A stretch of 64,000 nt of DNA, from NCBI RefSeq assembly GCF_011386835.1, contig NC_088792.1, positions 66,155,287-66,219,286 on the forward strand, written 5' to 3'. Source of the DNA: Chrysemys picta bellii (lineage: Eukaryota > Chordata > Testudines > Emydidae). Positions 59,344-64,000 of this stretch are shown one piece after another. The notes below the pieces were generated by a model. The model had not been told where the DNA came from and made no database searches. It saw only the letters and a program-made list of their open reading frames with translations. The translations under genes were made by a program, and so were the position numbers. Numbering within the stretch: the first letter of the stretch is position 1; every line of letters starts with the position of its first letter.

Positions 59344-59418
59344 CTGTCACATGATTGCCTCTGCCCAATGACAATTTGGGCTTTAATCAAAAGAAGCCAC
59401 TGTCTGTTTGATTGATCC
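59344..59418. promoter_or_regulatory. HOXA2: MEIS and Hox/Pbx site pair upstream of HOXA2
   Basis: CTGTCA at 59344-59349 and TGATTGATCC at 59409-59418 lie about 230-300 bp upstream of the HOXA2 ATG, in a block that looks like its proximal promoter (CCAAT on the plus strand at 59366-59370). A HOX/TALE auto- or cross-regulatory role is inferred. Confidence 0.5.
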
Positions 59419-59531
59419 AAAAAAGTCGGGAAGGAACGCCTCATTGGGGGCCAGAAAGGCTTTATTTACACTTTTTAGGGGGGAAATTATATATCTGTAT
59501 CTATCGGCTTTGCGTCCTAATCTGAAATGAT

Positions 59532-59581
59532 CTGTGCGTGCGTGTGTGTATATGTGTGTGCGTGTGTGTGTGTGTGTGTGG
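59532..59581. repeat. (TG)n microsatellite
   Basis: Imperfect GT/GC-containing repeat about 0.4 kb upstream of HOXA2. Confidence 0.93.
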
Positions 59582-60420
59582 TTGCTTGTCCTGCAGACTG
59601 CTGCCCCTCTTGTCTCCTCCCGCACACTCATCTCATTGTTTGGGACTGTCAGGAAAACGCTTTGCACCTCGCAAATCATTTAAGCACCTCAATCTGACGC
59701 TTTGAGTCATTAACAAAGTAATCCATTAATCTTCAAAGTTTTGACACCTAGGGCCCCCACATCTCAGACACATAAGAAGTTTCACCCAGGCAGGAGTTAC
59801 TGGCAGAGAGTCCTGCTTTTTTCCTGGGGAATAGCACTTCCCCTAAACTAGTTTACTGCTCCCGAATTGGCATCTCTATGACACTTTTGCTTTGGGGGGA
59901 GAGAGTATATACAGTATGGAGAACAATTGGCCGCCGATCTCTGAGCCCATTGTTTAGCAGGATTTTCCGCTGCAGCCTTGCTCCTATGGGAAGAATAACA
60001 TAGAAACAGCTTTATGGTCATGACTTTTCACTGCAGTTGACTTCACAGAAGTGGACCATAATATATCTATCTATAGATATAGATATAGATACTGTAAATA
60101 TCCTAAGCAATCTAGTGCTCGCGTCTGCTGACATGTTTTGCTTAATAACCGTAGTAGACTGGGTCTGGTGAGTATGTTCAGTTGCAGGGAAATATATTGG
60201 AAGGTAGTGTCAGATATGTATATAAATATTAATACGTCAGTGGAAAATGCTGCAAGGATTCTAAGTTGAATAACTGAACATGATCTAAAAGCATTTGCTT
60301 TGTTTACAATCGTTTTGATTTACCACTTACAAAGCTATTAAACTACTGAACGCTGATGTTTTGAAACAATCTTTCCAATCAAATCGAGAAGAGTGGTAAA
60401 AATATGATGCTAATGGCTAC

Positions 60421-60424
<4 letters not shown>

Positions 60425-60509
<85 letters not shown>
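60425..60509. repeat. (ATT)n microsatellite
   Basis: About 28 ATT units, the largest simple repeat inside the cluster portion of the window. Confidence 0.97.
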
Positions 60510-60511
<2 letters not shown>

Positions 60512-60608
60512 ACACAATGAACAAATCCGAAATTTTATTTTCCACAGCACACAGGACATATCTGTTTCGTGTAGCTTTTTATATTCAAGATGAAAAACAT
60601 CACTGTTG

Positions 60609-60612
<4 letters not shown>

Positions 60613-60640
<28 letters not shown>
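60613..60640. repeat. Poly(T) tract
   Basis: 28 consecutive T. No SINE or LINE body is attached on either side, so it is a homopolymer rather than a retroposon tail. Confidence 0.95.
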
Positions 60641-60643
<3 letters not shown>

Positions 60644-61033
60644 GGTCTAAGGAAGCCAAATCAGCCTCGCGCTGGCAATAGCTGCTCTATTTCGGAATTG
60701 CATTGAAAGGAATCGCCAGAATCTTTGTAAGCGGTTCAAATAACAAACTGATCATTAGACCTCCACTCTATCAGAGGTTGACCAAAACCCTTCGGTTTGA
60801 AGCTAATAAATCCACAAGATGAAGTATATCTGGGAAAGGCTCGGGAGGAGGAATGGGGTTGGGGCATTTTAAAGGGGGGTTGTTTTGTTAGGTTGTTTAA
60901 ATAAAATATAGAACAAGACTTGTCATTTAATACCTCAAAAGGGATGCCTTATAAATATAGATGCTGTTGGAAAATGCTGGGGGTTTAATTTTCTTGCTTT
61001 TACTCCAAACAAAGCTCTGGTGATGCCTGCGCG

Positions 61034-61065
61034 TGATCAATCTTGTCCGCCAAAAGGTTTGACAG
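61034..61065. promoter_or_regulatory. HOXA2: Hox/Pbx and Meis sites upstream of HOXA2
   Basis: TGATCAATCT (61034-61043) fits TGATNNATNN and TGACAG (61060-61065) is a MEIS/PREP core 16 bp away. This pair lies 1.9 kb upstream of HOXA2, near the EGR2-type site. Confidence 0.4.
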
Positions 61066-61355
61066 CTACTGGCCCTTAAGAACACATTTAAACCTTCTTG
61101 CTCTTTCCAAGATCAAATGTGACCGAGCAAAGAAGGAGAGCAAGAAACGCAAGTAAACAAGGAAAAGGGCTCCTTTTAAAAATGTACTGTTACAGGGTTA
61201 TTCTCAGTATTGTGGGAACAGTACGTTTCTATTTGGCTTAGTGCTGGGGGTTATTTTTCCTTTCAAATATTGGAATTAACAGTAGGATGAAAAAAGCAAT
61301 AAAGGGAGAGAAAGAGGGAGATTTGGAGTGTAACGAGGCTTTGTAAGTAAAAACC

Positions 61356-61364
61356 GTGTGGGTG
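61356..61364 (+). promoter_or_regulatory. HOXA2: EGR2/Krox20-type site, candidate rhombomere 3/5 enhancer
   Basis: GTGTGGGTG fits the EGR family consensus (G-C/T-G-T/G-GGG-C/T-G). It lies 2.24 kb upstream of the HOXA2 ATG; the known Krox20-dependent rhombomere 3/5 enhancer of Hoxa2 sits about 2 kb upstream. The motif is short, so the call depends on the position. Confidence 0.55.
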
Positions 61365-64000
61365 TAGGTATCCTGCGCATTTATTTGTTTATTTATTTAT
61401 TCTATTTATTTTCTTGTGGTCGGTGTAATACAAAAACCACCTGGAACAAAAGGTTTTTCTCTTCGGACAATGAACGTAACATACTTGTAAAAAATCTATT
61501 ACTCTACCTTTATAATTATGTGTTAATCAATAGATTTTAAAAAAAAAATCCACTATAGAGATCTAAAAATTAAAACAAACAAGATTATGATATATTTTTT
61601 CTGGAAAGAGTAGGGGAAATTGCGCTCATATATATATTTGGAATGAGAGGGAGGGGAGTAGAGAGCCAAATTCTTTCTAATATTTTTATAAATTTAATTA
61701 TCTGTGCTAAAAGAAGCAACACATGAAGAATTCATAGATTCTGACATTTCCTTTGATTTTATTTAACCTGCCTAAAACAAGAGTTGTTTAAATAAAACAG
61801 AAACATTTCCAAAATAATCCTTTCTGGATTTATCAATTGCCAAAATATATTTTCTTCCTCTTCAGATTAATGTTCTATCCTAGGTCAGTTTTGAATATAT
61901 ATTATGATTCAATGAAAAATATCAGACAGATTCTAAGCAACCTCTTCTTCAGTTGAGGTTATATATATATATACTGTATATGTATACAAAATAAATATAT
62001 ACAAAATCGCTTTCTTTGATTGAAATGTTATATATATTTTTGCAGAACACCTATATATAGATTCGTGGATACATTATAATATTTTCAACAAACTTCAAGC
62101 AAGGATGATTCTCAGAACAAGATAAAGACTCACGATTAATAATATTTTAGAGTGAGACCAAAATGGCGACATTTTTCCTGTGCATTAAAAGGTACAGATA
62201 CTGAAAAGCATGGGTTAATATATACATGGCATATGTTTATGTCTCTATATACATACATGAGTATATTTCACCCGAGTCTATTAAGGTTCACCCTGATTTA
62301 TAGCCTGAATTTTAAAAATTAGGTCACATAGTATTATGAAAGAAAAATCTTATTTTAGTATGTTAATTTGCTTCTCTGGTTTCCAGTTAATACAGATTCC
62401 TATCGGAATAGCTTTGCATGTGACTAGCTTGCTAATTTATTATCGAAAGCCGTGCAAAGAGTAAATATTTTACAATATTGCATTTTTTAACCGAAAGCTA
62501 GAGCGCTCTTGTCTCCCCTCCCCCACCAGGGCCAGAAAAGGGAGGAGGTGAAGTCGGGTGGGAAGTCAGATTAACAAAAATGAAAAAACACAAAATCGGG
62601 TCTTTTTTTTTTTTAATCATAGACGAATAGGAAGCAACATATTGAGAAGAAAATATTCCGAACTATATTGTAATCCTGTTTATGAGCCTGAACTAGCTTT
62701 GCTTCCAAAAAGTGTAAACAACCCTAAACAGCTGGTTTATTCTGGTTTCTTCTCTAGTGGGATGATGAACTGTATTTCTCACTATTACATTTTATTTTTA
62801 ATTTGTGCCTTCAAAATATCCATGTACATGATCTTATTTTTATTCTTCGCTCTCTTTGCTTTATTTAATTTCCCCCTCCTCCCAGCACAATGTAACAGTC
62901 GATGAATTGTCTGTTTTGACCCTGGGAGGAAAAGTGTGGGAGTAGAAAGCTCCCAGCTTTCCAAAGGTCCCTCCAGTGCAGAGGCGAGAAGAGCCTTTTC
63001 CATACGGACGGCTGTTGGTGAAGTGGGTTCCTGCAGGGGAAAAAAAGAGCCCAACATGGCGAAATCCAACATTCCTAGAGCAAGGACCAGCTTACCCTTA
63101 CGAGCACTGTCTCGGGAATCACTCTGTTCGGCGCGGGCACCTGAGTTATGTGGAGCAGTGTTGTTTGCGAAATAAACGTGGTTTTGTTTCTGACCCAAAT
63201 AAATATTATTCAGACAAAAATATCCTCCCCATAGCAGAGCCTGTAAGCATGCCTGCAGCTCAGCACCTAACGTTATGGACACAAAAGGCGGATCGTTTGC
63301 ATCCTTGGTATTTTCAACGCTGAAACTGTCACAGCTCATAAGACATACTAGGATTTGCCAATTCACTGCAGGTTTTAAAACCTTGATAAGGAAAATAGAA
63401 GGGGCTGGAGGTTACGTGGGTATCGGATACGTGTGTGTATCTGTTCACTTAGTGATCACATGGCTTGGGTCTTTTTTAACAAATAATCGTTTCTTAACTC
63501 TTTATTATTCAGAATAAAAACTTTATTTTTTTTCAGAATGTGAGCAGCAAGGAATGTATAACTTTCAAAACAAATCTAGTCTTTTCAGGTTTACACATTT
63601 TCCATTTAGCTGGATGTTACAAGCATAAATTATTCAATTTGTGATCCATTTTTTTCAGAATTTATTGCATTATTATATTTTTAAATAAAGGAGTAATAGT
63701 TTCCTTTCAAATGATATTTCCTACTTATGCCAATATGCCATCTAACATACGGCCAGGTAAATACCTCCTGAATATTCAGGGTACAAAATTTTATATATAT
63801 ATATAAATATGAACAGATGGGGATAAATAAAATTTTAAACACTTAGATTATTCAATGTTTTCAAAAAAAATATAAATTAATCTGAATGTTCACCAGCATA
63901 CACACATTGAAAGACTTAACACGTATTAATAATTGTCCAGGGAGCCCCTGTTCAAGCGCCTTTGATTTCTTTCTCGCTAGTTAAAAGAAGTGCAATAAAA

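Larger units (their letters stand above)
59582..64000. other. HOXA2-HOXA3 intergenic DNA
   Basis: No HOXA3 homeobox or other coding sequence is present on the minus strand up to the right edge. Minus-strand AATAAA signals at 63506-63501, 63527-63522 and 63666-63661 could belong to the end of the HOXA3 3' UTR if its coding exon lies just beyond. AT-rich, with short (AT)n near 61958-61980 and 63790-63805. Confidence 0.5.

Noticed and set aside
60613..60640. Poly(T) as a retroposon tail
   Set aside because: No SINE, LINE or processed transcript sequence adjoins it, and no target duplication is visible.
62785..63366. 193-aa minus-strand open frame where HOXA3 might be expected
   Set aside because: It has no homeodomain or other HOXA3 feature and is not similar to any HOXA3 segment that I know.
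1..64000. CRISPR arrays, bacterial operons or ribosome binding sites
   Set aside because: The window is vertebrate nuclear DNA with spliced homeobox genes; none of these apply and no spaced repeat array of that kind is present.
59116..64000. A Hox-cluster microRNA (miR-10 or miR-196)
   Set aside because: Those lie near group 4 and between groups 9 and 10; no matching hairpin seed was seen here.

Overview
The window is amniote nuclear DNA, most likely from a turtle. It carries the anterior (3') end of the HOXA cluster plus about 50 kb of the flank on the SKAP2 side (the SKAP2 placement is from known amniote synteny; the gene itself is not in the window). The turtle call rests on the repeat set: a two-gene Harbinger transposon with many deletion derivatives sharing its termini, CR1 LINEs, GC-rich short hAT elements, and two solo LTRs. 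A close sauropsid relative cannot be excluded from sequence alone.

Layout. At 1-45 kb there is no host gene that I can support. This part is a repeat landscape: an intact Harbinger element (1225-6188) with two uninterrupted genes, solo LTRs (9766-10802, 25460-26546), short hAT elements with 8-bp target duplications (16260-16442, 17424-17643, 18032-18220, 31927-32330, 33173-33474), two CR1 copies (18411-19941 minus; 28757-32385 plus), a decayed hAT-like transposase pseudogene (22.8-23.6 kb), MIR SINEs, Harbinger-type MITEs, mariner-like MITEs and fold-back repeats. From about 45.2 kb to the end I see no interspersed transposable element, only microsatellites. This fits the known exclusion of transposons from vertebrate Hox clusters.

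HOXA1 (52662-51265, minus) and HOXA2 (59115-57452, minus) are both two-exon genes with complete open frames, canonical splice sites, hexapeptide motifs and homeodomains. Regulatory DNA around them is recognisable. A perfect DR5 retinoic acid response element lies 3.0 kb 3' of HOXA1. Three Hox/Pbx sites and one Prep/Meis site lie in the HOXA2 intron (the known rhombomere 4 module). An EGR2/Krox20-type site lies 2.2 kb upstream of HOXA2, where the rhombomere 3/5 enhancer is expected. Between the two genes, on the opposite strand, a CpG-rich block with a perfect splice donor and a cluster of plus-strand poly(A) signals converging on the HOXA2 3' end mark the probable HOTAIRM1 lncRNA. No HOXA3 coding sequence is present; at most its 3' UTR could reach the right edge.

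How it works together: retinoic acid acts through the 3' RARE on HOXA1, and HOX1-group proteins with PBX and PREP/MEIS act through the intronic module on HOXA2. The functional statements come from the known mouse and chick loci; the sites themselves are read directly here.
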